NCBI GenBank assembly: GCA_964411505.1 | Contig: CAYPLH010000028.1 | Coordinates: forward strand, 1 to 50,122 | Direction of reading: 5' to 3' | DNA length: 50,122 bases | DNA from: CAYPLH01 sp964411505 | GTDB lineage: Bacteria > Bacillota > Clostridia > CAYPLH01 > DUMO01 | Shown: one piece after another, positions 1 through 7,364 of the stretch | How positions within the stretch are numbered: the first letter of the stretch is position 1 | Layout: the number at the start of each line of letters is the position of its first letter | The notes under the pieces: model-generated | What the model was told of the DNA's origin: nothing | Databases searched by the model: none | Seen by the model: only the letters and a program-made list of their open reading frames with translations | Program-made: the position numbers and the translations under genes

Positions 1-150
1 TCACTCTGACTATACATCTCTAAGCTGCATTTCGCTAATGTTTCCTAACATTGCACAGTTATATCTCTTTAGCTACCTGTGAACTGTAACGGAGTAGAAA
101 CTTATGATGATTTTTGTCGCACGATGTGTTTATTTTGTGTTATTAAAAAT
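1..150. other. Upstream non-coding stretch, no gene seen
   Basis: I see no convincing reading frame here. A small hairpin (AATGTT at 37-42 with AACATT at 47-52) is the only structure noted. The stretch leads into the promoter and foldback element ahead of the DNA polymerase gene. Confidence 0.5.
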
Positions 151-224
151 GATATAATGTAACAAGCGAACAGGCTAATTATTTTGAGAAAATAAAGCCA
201 ATTGTTCTGTTGCTACATCATATC
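151..224. repeat. Foldback element, short copy (copy A)
   Basis: This is an imperfect palindrome of about 74 bp. Its core pairs GAACA (168-172) with TGTTC (203-207), GGCT (173-176) with AGCC (196-199), and TTATTTT (179-185) with AAAATAA (189-195), closed by a GAG loop. There is an AA bulge on the left strand and an AAT bulge on the right. Flanking sequence 151-165 pairs with 210-224 at 13 of 15 positions. The same core recurs at 31598-31762, where the outer stem has a different sequence that again pairs with itself. It lies just ahead of the DNA polymerase gene and overlaps its probable -10 box, so it could be a mobile hairpin or a 5' leader structure. I do not recognise it as a known family. 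Confidence 0.7.
153..158 (+). promoter_or_regulatory. Probable extended -10 box for the DNA polymerase gene
   Basis: A perfect TATAAT hexamer lies at 153-158 within AAATGATATAAT. No good -35 hexamer is visible at the usual distance; the best is the weak TTATTT near 130-135. It sits inside the left arm of the foldback element. Confidence 0.4.
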
Positions 225-270
225 AGCATAGCAACTGAAGCAGTTGCATAAACCTTTTATGGAGCATGTT

Positions 271-1461
271 ATGAAAAGAATAATATTTCTTGTCGATATG
301 AATGCGTTTTTTATAGCTTGTGAAATGTCCAGAAATATAAGCCTTAAAGGCAAACCAGCTGCAGTTGCTGGTGATCCCAAAAATAGATCAGGGATAATTC
401 TGGCTGCTAATTATGATGCACGAAAATTTAATATAAAAACTACCATGCTGGTGCATGAAGCTAAAAAGCGTTGTCCGGGAATTATACTGGTTCCACCTGA
501 CCATGATTTTTACAGACGTAAATCAAAGGATGTTATGAACATTTTGTCACGGTATACTCCCTTAATTCAGCAAAACAGCATAGATGAAGCATGGCTAGAT
601 CTTACAGGTTGCATTAGGTTGTTTGGCTCATATCAGGAAATTGCAAAGAATATAATGAATAGTATTATGGAGGAACTGGATCTTTGGTGCTCAATAGGAA
701 TATCAGAAAATAAGTTCCTAGCTAAGATGGCATCAGAACGGAAAAAGCCCTTGGGTATCACAGAGATATGGTTAAAAGATGTAAAAGAGAAAGTCTGGCC
801 TTTAAAAGTTAGAGAAATGTATGGGATTGGAAAACAAACAGAGAAGAAGCTGAATCAGATGGGTGTATTTACAATAGGAGATATTGCCCATTGTAAGAAA
901 GAATTGCTAAGAGATTCTTTTGGAAAGTATGGTGATGATCTTCACAGGCTTTCGAATGGTATTGATACATCACCAGTTGAAACATGTCCTGAATATGATA
1001 ATAAATCAATAAGTAGAAGTACAACACTATCAAAGGATATTACTGATTTGGATATGGCGAAAGCTATTTTGCTAGAACTTGCCGAAGAAGTTGGTGCTGA
1101 AGCACGAGAAAAAGAGTATACTGGAAAAACTGTATCTATTACAATCAAATATAACGACTTTAATACTATCACGCGCCAGAAGACGATTAACCCTACTTTC
1201 CTTACAAAGGAAATATATAGAACAGGAGCAGAGCTTCTTTTTGAGAACTGGAATATCAGAAAACCCGTGCGACTGATTGGTATTGGCATTAGTAACCTTT
1301 CGACTAAAACGTTTACACAGCTTAGTGTTTTTGATATAATCGAAGATGATACCAAGAGGAAAAAGGAAGAGAAGCTGGAACGTACTATGGATTCAATAAG
1401 GAATAGGTACGGTAGAGACATGATAAAAAGAGCCACAACTCTTTCAGAAGATGAAACTTAA
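271..1461 (+). CDS. dinB: Y-family DNA polymerase (DNA polymerase IV type)
   Basis: This is a translesion polymerase of 396 aa that copies past damaged template and acts with the sliding clamp. The N-terminus carries the metal-binding motif LVDMNAFF with Asp9; many homologues have DMDAFF. The palm motif SIDEAW (103-108) supplies Asp105 and Glu106. Next come the thumb motif MYGIGKQTEKKL and the little-finger domain, with a conserved SRSTTLSKD stretch. A C-terminal QLSVFD is a plausible beta-clamp binding peptide. The Met start at 271 is chosen because GGAG (261-264) lies 6 nt upstream; the earlier TTG and ATG have no such site. The overall pattern is closest to the Bacillus YqjH (PolY1) branch. 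No LexA box is evident, so damage induction is not shown. Confidence 0.93.
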   Translation: MKRIIFLVDMNAFFIACEMSRNISLKGKPAAVAGDPKNRSGIILAANYDARKFNIKTTMLVHEAKKRCPGIILVPPDHDFYRRKSKDVMNILSRYTPLIQQNSIDEAWLDLTGCIRLFGSYQEIAKNIMNSIMEELDLWCSIGISENKFLAKMASERKKPLGITEIWLKDVKEKVWPLKVREMYGIGKQTEKKLNQMGVFTIGDIAHCKKELLRDSFGKYGDDLHRLSNGIDTSPVETCPEYDNKSISRSTTLSKDITDLDMAKAILLELAEEVGAEAREKEYTGKTVSITIKYNDFNTITRQKTINPTFLTKEIYRTGAELLFENWNIRKPVRLIGIGISNLSTKTFTQLSVFDIIEDDTKRKKEEKLERTMDSIRNRYGRDMIKRATTLSEDET

Positions 1462-1491
1462 GATATAAGTATCAGTATGCTCCTTTTGGCA

Positions 1492-1587
<96 letters not shown>

Positions 1588-1638
1588 TAACTTACTTTTT
1601 GGGGAATAATCAAAATATTTATTGATGGGGGCAATTAA

Positions 1639-2247
1639 TTGCAGGACTTGGAAATAATAAAATCCTATTATGAGCCGAAGCTAAAGGAATTTAAAGAAGA
1701 CTATAAGGTTTTAGGATGGGAAACTAAAGAAGCACAAATGAAAAGATTTGAGATTTTAAAAGATAATGTTGATTTGAATGGAAAAAAGGTGCTGGATGTT
1801 GGTTGTGGTCTTGGTAATCTGTTTGAATTTCTTGAAGCAAATGATATAAGTGTTGACTATACAGGTGTTGATATTCTTGAGCAAATGATTATTAAAGCTG
1901 AGCAAAAAAATACTGGCGGTAATTTTCTTTGCATTGATATTTTTAAAGAAAAGGTTTTTCCTGATGGATTCTTTGACGTTATATATGCCTCAGGTATTTT
2001 TAATCTTAAGATGAGCGATAACATGGCATTTTTGAAAAAAGCCCTCACGGTTTTTCTTACACTTTCTAATGATATGGTAGTGTTTAACCTTTTAAACGAA
2101 AAATCTGATGATAAAGAGGATAAATATTTTTATTACAATCAAGATCATATAAAGAAGGCTTTGCAGGATTTATCTGTTTTGCTGGAAAAAATTTGTTTTG
2201 TTGAAAACTATCTGCTCAATGATTTTACTGTAATTATTAAAAAGTGA
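1639..2247 (+). CDS. Class I SAM-dependent methyltransferase
   Basis: A 202-aa protein with a Rossmann-type methyltransferase fold. The SAM-binding motif I VLDVGCGLGN is at residues 51-60, the acidic end of strand beta2 is seen in YTGVDILEQM, and motif IV resembles FFDVIYASGIF. The substrate cannot be told from sequence; relatives include small-molecule and tRNA methyltransferases. Translation probably starts at TTG 1639 with GGGG (1627-1631) 7 nt upstream. The gene follows a long tetranucleotide repeat and has no obvious operon partner, so repeat length may influence its expression. Confidence 0.85.
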   Translation: MQDLEIIKSYYEPKLKEFKEDYKVLGWETKEAQMKRFEILKDNVDLNGKKVLDVGCGLGNLFEFLEANDISVDYTGVDILEQMIIKAEQKNTGGNFLCIDIFKEKVFPDGFFDVIYASGIFNLKMSDNMAFLKKALTVFLTLSNDMVVFNLLNEKSDDKEDKYFYYNQDHIKKALQDLSVLLEKICFVENYLLNDFTVIIKK

Positions 2248-2482
2248 TCTATAAATGAATTTCTTTTAAAGAAGGTTTACGGTTATTTTGCATAATGATA
2301 TAAGCATGGTATTACCTTTATTTATTTACCCAATATTGTTATAAGGCATCTTTTTCACAATTTAATTTAATAGGGCTCTTTAAACACATCAAAAAGATAG
2401 TAGGCAAAAATAATGGAATAAGGCGTAATTCACTTTTTATAATCATATGATGATATTAATAACAGTTAAAGGGGCAAACTTT

Positions 2483-3598
2483 GTGACAGCAAAAAAGATA
2501 TCACCTATGAAAATAGCTGGAGTGTATATTGGGACTGTTGTGGGAGCCGGTTTTGCATCTGGACAGGAGATACTGCAGTTTTTTTGTGTATTTGAGAGTA
2601 AAGGCCGTATTGGCATTGGTCTGGCTACCATATTATTCATTTTGTTTGGCTATATTATCATGAATATGGGACATAATTTGGGTTCAAAATCGCATATTGA
2701 AATAATAAAGGAGACGGGAGGTAAATACATAGGTTCTGTAGTAGATTATGTAATAACCTTTTTTTTATTTGGAGCTTTGACTTCCATGATTGCCGGAGCA
2801 GGTGCCATGTTCGAGGAAAACTTCGGAATACCTTTTATATGGGGAAATGTTATTATGGCTGCAGCCACATTAATCACAGTTATGACAGGCGTAAGAGGTG
2901 TTATTAACTCAATAAGCTTTATTGTACCGTTTTTGCTTATAGCAGTTTTAAGTGTAGGACTGTCTACCATATTCTTAGATTCAAAACCTAGTGGAGAAAT
3001 AATGGCTGCAGTAGAATCAAGTGCGCTGATAAAAAGCTGGGTGTGGGCAGCCCTTCTATATGCTTCATATAATATTATACTTTCTGTTTCGATACTCGGT
3101 CCGCTTGGAGCTAATGCTGCGAGTAAGCACTCCATAAGGCGTGGAGCATTGCTGGGAGGATTAGGACTTGGTGTTAGCTCTATGGTAATATGTATAGCTC
3201 TTCAAAAGTATATGCCTAGTGTTTCTGCTTTTGAAATACCTATGGTATACATATCAAGGAAGATTGGTTTTGTAGCTCAGCTGGCATATGCTATAGTGTT
3301 GCTGCTGGAGGTTTACACAACAGCGGTAGGAGGTCTTTTTGGGTTTGTATCGCGGCTTGCAGATATTGAATCGGTTAAGGCCAGTTTTATTGCATCAGGA
3401 AGTGTTTTACTTGCACTTTTAGCAAGTCAGTTTGGTTTTTCAAATATTGTAAAATACCTTTATCCTATAATCGGTTATGTTGGTTTACTGTTTCTTTTCC
3501 TGCTTTTTTATAATGAAATCAAAAATGTGCGTAGACGAATGCGCAGAATGAAAAATGAGTACGGAGGGGGCCGTACTCATTTTAGGGGGGATTATTAG
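2483..3598 (+). CDS. YkvI-family multi-pass membrane protein
   Basis: This is a polytopic membrane protein of about 371 aa with some ten hydrophobic segments. The N-terminal signature KIAGVYIGTVVGAGFASGQE resembles the first helix of LeuT-fold transporters and is typical of the YkvI family of uncharacterised membrane proteins. A transport role is inferred; the substrate is unknown. GTG at 2483 is preferred over the upstream ATG because AAAGGGG (2468-2474) lies 8 nt before it. The tail is arginine-rich (RRRMRRMKN). The last codons overlap a strong hairpin, so the end of the gene may double as its terminator. Confidence 0.75.
   Translation: MTAKKISPMKIAGVYIGTVVGAGFASGQEILQFFCVFESKGRIGIGLATILFILFGYIIMNMGHNLGSKSHIEIIKETGGKYIGSVVDYVITFFLFGALTSMIAGAGAMFEENFGIPFIWGNVIMAAATLITVMTGVRGVINSISFIVPFLLIAVLSVGLSTIFLDSKPSGEIMAAVESSALIKSWVWAALLYASYNIILSVSILGPLGANAASKHSIRRGALLGGLGLGVSSMVICIALQKYMPSVSAFEIPMVYISRKIGFVAQLAYAIVLLLEVYTTAVGGLFGFVSRLADIESVKASFIASGSVLLALLASQFGFSNIVKYLYPIIGYVGLLFLFLLFYNEIKNVRRRMRRMKNEYGGGRTHFRGDY
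3552..3583. terminator. Hairpin inside the 3' end of the YkvI-like gene
   Basis: A perfect 13-bp stem (AAAATGAGTACGG with CCGTACTCATTTT) encloses the loop AGGGGG. It lies within the last dozen or so codons, before the stop at 3596-3598. There is no long T-run on the + side, but the minus-strand reading ends in CATTTTT, so it could also stop transcription arriving from the other side. Terminator function is inferred. Confidence 0.5.
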
Positions 3599-3740
3599 GT
3601 TTTACAACCTTTTTTAATTTATATTTGTCTTGTTAGACAAATAAGGTTCAAAATTTGTTCCATGAATTATTTACCAACATTCTTCTTATGTAAACAAAAT
3701 TTTTACTAAATGTTGAAAAAGGTCTATACAAATCTTACGC

Positions 3741-3779
<39 letters not shown>

Positions 3780-3848
3780 CTAATCAACAAAACTGTTTTC
3801 TTAAAAAGTCCCTAACTAATGATAACAAAAGGTTGCACTACGAAGCTT

Positions 3849-4853
3849 TTACTTACTCATGGTTTCTATTGCTTTTTGTGCAAAGCTGTTATCTATTAGA
3901 TCTTCATAAGGTGGCGTTTTATTAAGCTCGCCTGCTTCTGTCATAACATCATAAAGAAGCTCAAGTGCTTCCTTTTTAATCACAGGATCAGTTTTCCATG
4001 CATCGACTTCCTTATACCTTTTGGCTACCATTGTTAAAAGCTCAACATCAGAATCGGGGAAGGACGTTTTGAGCGTTTCGGCTATCTCTTCGGGTGTATG
4101 ATCTTTAACCCATATCTGTCCTTTATAAATTGCGTTAGTGAATTTCTGTATTATTTCGGGGTTTTTCTCAATATAGCTCTTTTTTGCAAAGTATGTAGTG
4201 TATGGGGTTTCACCGCTACCTTCGCCTACTGAAGCAAGAACATAACCTTTTCCTTCCTTTTCCAACAATGAAGCCACAGGTTCGAATAAAGTCACATATT
4301 CACCCTGCCCGCCTGTGAAAGCACCAGCCATCAGATCAAACTGCACGCTAGTATCAACCGAAGCATCCTTTCCGGGAACTACTCCATTCTTTTTTAGCAC
4401 ATACTCCAATGTCATTTCAGGCATGCCGCCTTTTCTTCCTCCAATAATGTTTTTACCTACAAGATTGCTCCACGCAAAGTCTGGCTCTGGATTCCGTCCT
4501 ACAAGAAAGGAACCGTCACATTTAGTAACCTGAGCAAAAACCACTCCGAAGTCTTCTTTGCCCTCATTGTAAACATAAATTGCAGCTTCAGCACCGGCAA
4601 AGCCAATATCCGACTGACCTGACAGTACTGCTGTCATAACTTTGTCGGCACCTCCACCATTTGTTAGCTCTACATCCAGACCTTCTTCTTTGAAGAAGCC
4701 TTTGTTTAGAGCTACATACTGTGGCGCATAAAATACCGAGTGTGTAACCTCATTAAGACTCACCTTTACAAGATTCTCACTAGTTTTTACACATGACATC
4801 AGAAGCATTGTAATTCCAATAACAATTGTCAGTAGTAAAATTATTTTTTTCAT
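3849..4853 (-). CDS. ABC transporter substrate-binding lipoprotein, NitT/TauT (SsuA/THI5-like)
   Basis: This 334-aa extracytoplasmic binding protein begins with a lipoprotein signal peptide ending in the lipobox LMSC, so it should be lipid-anchored outside the membrane. The mature part has the NMT1/SsuA layout: a first strand then THSVFYAPQYVALNKGFFKE, GLDVELTNGGGADKVM and SGQSDIGFAG. The family binds thiamine precursors, sulfonates, nitrate or related ligands; the ligand cannot be fixed here and no thiamine genes or TPP riboswitch are visible. Met at 4853 is chosen because GGAGG lies 7 nt upstream; longer reading frames lack a signal peptide at their N-terminus. It is the last gene of a three-gene reverse-strand importer operon. 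Confidence 0.88.
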   Translation of the reverse strand: MKKIILLLTIVIGITMLLMSCVKTSENLVKVSLNEVTHSVFYAPQYVALNKGFFKEEGLDVELTNGGGADKVMTAVLSGQSDIGFAGAEAAIYVYNEGKEDFGVVFAQVTKCDGSFLVGRNPEPDFAWSNLVGKNIIGGRKGGMPEMTLEYVLKKNGVVPGKDASVDTSVQFDLMAGAFTGGQGEYVTLFEPVASLLEKEGKGYVLASVGEGSGETPYTTYFAKKSYIEKNPEIIQKFTNAIYKGQIWVKDHTPEEIAETLKTSFPDSDVELLTMVAKRYKEVDAWKTDPVIKKEALELLYDVMTEAGELNKTPPYEDLIDNSFAQKAIETMSK

Positions 4854-4887
4854 ATACATACCTCCTAGTATGAAAATTAATACATAA

Positions 4888-5709
4888 TTATGAATTTTCT
4901 GGATGGTTTTTAAACACAAGTTTTTCAAGGTACACAATACCTTGATACATAAGGGCTGCTGCGATTCCAAGAATAATAACGCTTGCCATGACTAAATCAA
5001 GCTTGAATACTTGCCCTCCATATACAATCAAATAACCTATTCCTGCTTTTGATACGAGAAACTCTCCGGTTATAACTCCGACCCAAGATAACCCCACATT
5101 AATTTTCAGTGCATTTATTATGGTAGATTTAGTTGAAGGGAGTACGACTTTTGTAAAGGTCTGGAAGCGATTTGCTCCAAAGGTTTCAACTAGCCGTATT
5201 TTATCCTTGTCAACACCAAGAAAACCGCTTAGTACTTCCATAATTGTTACAATTAGGGATATTGCTAGAGCCATCATTATTATTGAAGCAGATCCTGCTC
5301 CAATCCAGACAATAAATATAGGTCCAAGTGCAACCTTAGGCAGACTGTTAAGTATAACAAGATATGGCTCAAACACCCGTGATAAGAAGTTTGAGGTCCA
5401 CAAAATAGTAGCAATTGTAGTTCCAATTAAGGTACCCAGCAGAAAACCAACTATTGTTTCGGTACATGTTACAGCAATATGATGAAACAGAGTGCCTTCC
5501 TTATAAAGGTTTGTCAAGGTCTTCAATATTCTTGAAGGCGAGCTTGTTATAAAGGAATCTATTAATCTCTGACTAGCTAAAACTTCCCATGTTATGATAA
5601 ACAGTATAAGTAAAATAATCTGAGTAGCCGTTACTGCTGCTTTCTTTCTTTTTACGTTTAGCAGAAACTTTGTGTGCTCAGGAGAAACTACTTTTTTATA
5701 ATCAGACAT
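4888..5709 (-). CDS. ABC transporter permease, NitT/TauT (SsuC/TauC) type
   Basis: A 273-aa inner-membrane permease with about six transmembrane segments. The EAA-like loop that contacts the ATPase is seen around VETFGANRFQTFTKVVLPST. The start at 5709 overlaps the end of the ATPase gene by 8 nt; an alternative Met two codons upstream (5715) shares the same AAGGAG site. The overlap and order (ATPase, permease, binding protein) show one transcription unit. The lipoprotein gene follows 34 nt after the stop. Confidence 0.88.
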   Translation of the reverse strand: MSDYKKVVSPEHTKFLLNVKRKKAAVTATQIILLILFIITWEVLASQRLIDSFITSSPSRILKTLTNLYKEGTLFHHIAVTCTETIVGFLLGTLIGTTIATILWTSNFLSRVFEPYLVILNSLPKVALGPIFIVWIGAGSASIIMMALAISLIVTIMEVLSGFLGVDKDKIRLVETFGANRFQTFTKVVLPSTKSTIINALKINVGLSWVGVITGEFLVSKAGIGYLIVYGGQVFKLDLVMASVIILGIAAALMYQGIVYLEKLVFKNHPENS

Positions 5710-6472
5710 GAACATCCAGCTCCTTCCATATCTTATTGAAATAATATCGAAATTCAGGAGCATCCCTTGAACAAAGCGGTGTCCTTTTATTTTGACAGGT
5801 TAACTTAATGGTGTATATGTTTTTAACTGTACCCGGTCTTTTTGAAAGAACTATTACCCTGTCAGCCACACTAATGCTTTCAGAAATATCGTGAGTTACC
5901 AGTATAGCTGTTTTGTTTTCCTTTTTAATTATAGAATAGATGTCTTCACTGACAGCTAGTCTAGTCTGATAATCAAGAGCGGAAAAAGCTTCATCCAGAA
6001 GCAATATTTCAGGTTTGGTTGCAATTGTCCTAATCAGGGCAGCTCTTTGTCTCATACCCCCAGAAAGTTGGCTGGGATTTTTGTCCTTGAAGTCATAAAG
6101 CCCGTATGTTTTAAGAAGATCAATCACATACTTTTTAGTTTCTTCAGTTAATGTTTTTCGTATTTCAGGACCAAGCAAAACATTTTTTTGAATACTTCTC
6201 CATTCAAAAAGGTAATCTTTTTGCAGCATATAACCTACATCAAAACTTGTACCAGTGACCTTTCTGCCATTTATAAAGACTTCTCCTTCAGATGGTTTTA
6301 AAAGACCGGCTATAAGTGACAGCAGGGTAGATTTTCCACAGCCGCTAGGCCCAACAATGCTGATAAATTCCCCTTTTTTCACAGAAAAATTTATATTGGT
6401 TAATGCTTCTGTTTCACCATTCAGTGATTGATATTTCATTCCAAGATTATGTACCATAACGATGTCGTTCAT
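5702..6472 (-). CDS. ABC transporter ATPase, NitT/TauT (SsuB/TauB) type
   Basis: A 256-aa cytoplasmic ATPase with all expected motifs: Walker A GPSGCGKSTL, the Q-loop MLQKDYLFEW, signature LSGGMRQRAAL, Walker B ILLLDEAFSALD and the H-loop VTHDISE. It powers import by the adjacent permease and lipoprotein. The Met at 6472 has an AGGAAAGGG ribosome site close upstream and fits the family's N-terminus; the longer frame adds 17 unsupported residues. It is the first gene of the reverse-strand operon, transcribed divergently from sspH. Confidence 0.92.
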   Translation of the reverse strand: MNDIVMVHNLGMKYQSLNGETEALTNINFSVKKGEFISIVGPSGCGKSTLLSLIAGLLKPSEGEVFINGRKVTGTSFDVGYMLQKDYLFEWRSIQKNVLLGPEIRKTLTEETKKYVIDLLKTYGLYDFKDKNPSQLSGGMRQRAALIRTIATKPEILLLDEAFSALDYQTRLAVSEDIYSIIKKENKTAILVTHDISESISVADRVIVLSKRPGTVKNIYTIKLTCQNKRTPLCSRDAPEFRYYFNKIWKELDVHV

Positions 6473-6656
6473 ATCAGCACCCTTTCCTTTGGCGTTATAC
6501 AAATAGTATATTCCCCTCTCCATAAAAGCGTTCGTGTTTTACGTTGCCTAAAAAGCTACAGAGTAGTTGTACTGGTGAAATGAATATAAGTTAATTTATT
6601 TTTATTCTAAAAATCAAAATTTTGTAATAAAAACAAAGGAAAAGACCAAAATATAA

Positions 6657-6674
6657 ATGGAAGTTTAGTTCCAT
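6657..6674. promoter_or_regulatory. Small inverted repeat upstream of sspH
   Basis: ATGGAA and TTCCAT are separated by six bases, about 10 nt before the sspH ribosome site. It could be an operator or an RNA hairpin. No clear sigma-G promoter was recognised. Confidence 0.3.
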
Positions 6675-6695
6675 GAAAAATTAGAAGGAGATGAT

Positions 6696-6884
6696 TTGTT
6701 AGTGGATAGTAGAAGAGCAAGAGAAATTGTGGATTCACTTGGTGTAATTGAGGTATTACACAATGGTGATTCGGTCTGGATAGAAGCTCTAAACGGTAAC
6801 GAAGCTAAGGTATCATATATTGAGGATGACAGAATAATTGATGTGTCTGTCAGCCAACTGGTCGAAGGAGAAATTATAGAATGA
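6696..6884 (+). CDS. sspH: H-type small acid-soluble spore protein
   Basis: A 62-aa protein matching the SspH family, whose members are minor DNA-associated proteins of the dormant spore. Recognisable features are the N-terminal RRAREIVDS block, the HNGDSVWIEAL strand, and the closing VSQLVEGE. AAGGAG at 6685-6690 serves either TTG 6696 (5 nt) or GTG 6702 (11 nt); the GTG would give MDSRRAREI, which matches family N-termini better. It stands alone and is followed by a strong terminator. It is the best evidence in the window that the organism forms endospores. Confidence 0.85.
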   Translation: MLVDSRRAREIVDSLGVIEVLHNGDSVWIEALNGNEAKVSYIEDDRIIDVSVSQLVEGEIIE

Positions 6885-6900
6885 TTTAGAACATAAAGAT

Positions 6901-6928
6901 AAAAAGGGGCAACTATTGCCCCTTTTTT
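6901..6928 (+). terminator. Intrinsic terminator after sspH
   Basis: A perfect 12-bp stem (AAAAAGGGGCAA with TTGCCCCTTTTTT) has a CTA loop and runs into six T residues. It lies 17 nt after the sspH stop. Confidence 0.95.
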
Positions 6929-7189
6929 ATGTAGTTCACGAAAGTATACGAGCTACCCCTGAATAGACATCAAAATATAGTTTATATTACTTGAAACGCA
7001 TGGTACAATATAATATAATTAATTTGCAGTTAAAGTTGGAGGTGGTTTTTACACGCCAAACTCCGTGTCAGGATAAAATTCCATTAGAAATTTACAGTGC
7101 TTTTTACAGTAAAAAAATCAGGTAGGGCTTGAACGTTTGATTAAGCATCCTGAGGCAGGTCAGACAGCAGTATGAAAACTGAAAGATGA

Positions 7190-7360
7190 ATGATTATACA
7201 AAAAGCATGGACAGATGAAGCTGGGGAAGATTATATTTACTAGCAGACGCAGTATAAAAAAGCTTTAAAGCATATCAACGAAATTTTAAAGGATATTAGT
7301 TATGGTCCTTTTTATCGCATAGGAAAGCCGGAGCCGTTTAAAATATTTTTCAGGAGATGA
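7190..7360 (+). pseudogene. Dead YoeB/Txe-type toxin gene
   Basis: The frame reads KAWTDEAGEDYIY, stop, QTQYKKALKHINEILKD and then GKPEPFK, which follows the YoeB mRNA-interferase family closely. The codon expected to be Trp after DYIY is TAG at 7241-7243. The family's C-terminal half, with the WSRRI region and catalytic His, is missing: the frame ends at 7358-7360 just after the GKPEP motif. Upstream, 7130-7192 reads LERLIKHPEAGQTAV, stop, KLKDE and overlaps the toxin ATG by 4 nt, so it may be the tail of a lost partner gene. This relic fills most of the gap between sspH and the AraC regulator. Confidence 0.75.
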
Positions 7361-7364
7361 TGAT

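Noticed and set aside
167..208. LexA (SOS) box upstream of the DNA polymerase gene, from CGAACA and TGTTCT half-sites
   Set aside because: The halves are 30 nt apart, whereas the Gram-positive SOS box is a compact 14-bp site. They are better explained as the base of the foldback core.
6473..6695. TPP riboswitch upstream of the NitT/TauT-type importer, which would show thiamine-precursor transport
   Set aside because: I looked on the minus strand for the conserved CTGAGA and ACCTGATCTGG-like blocks and saw neither.
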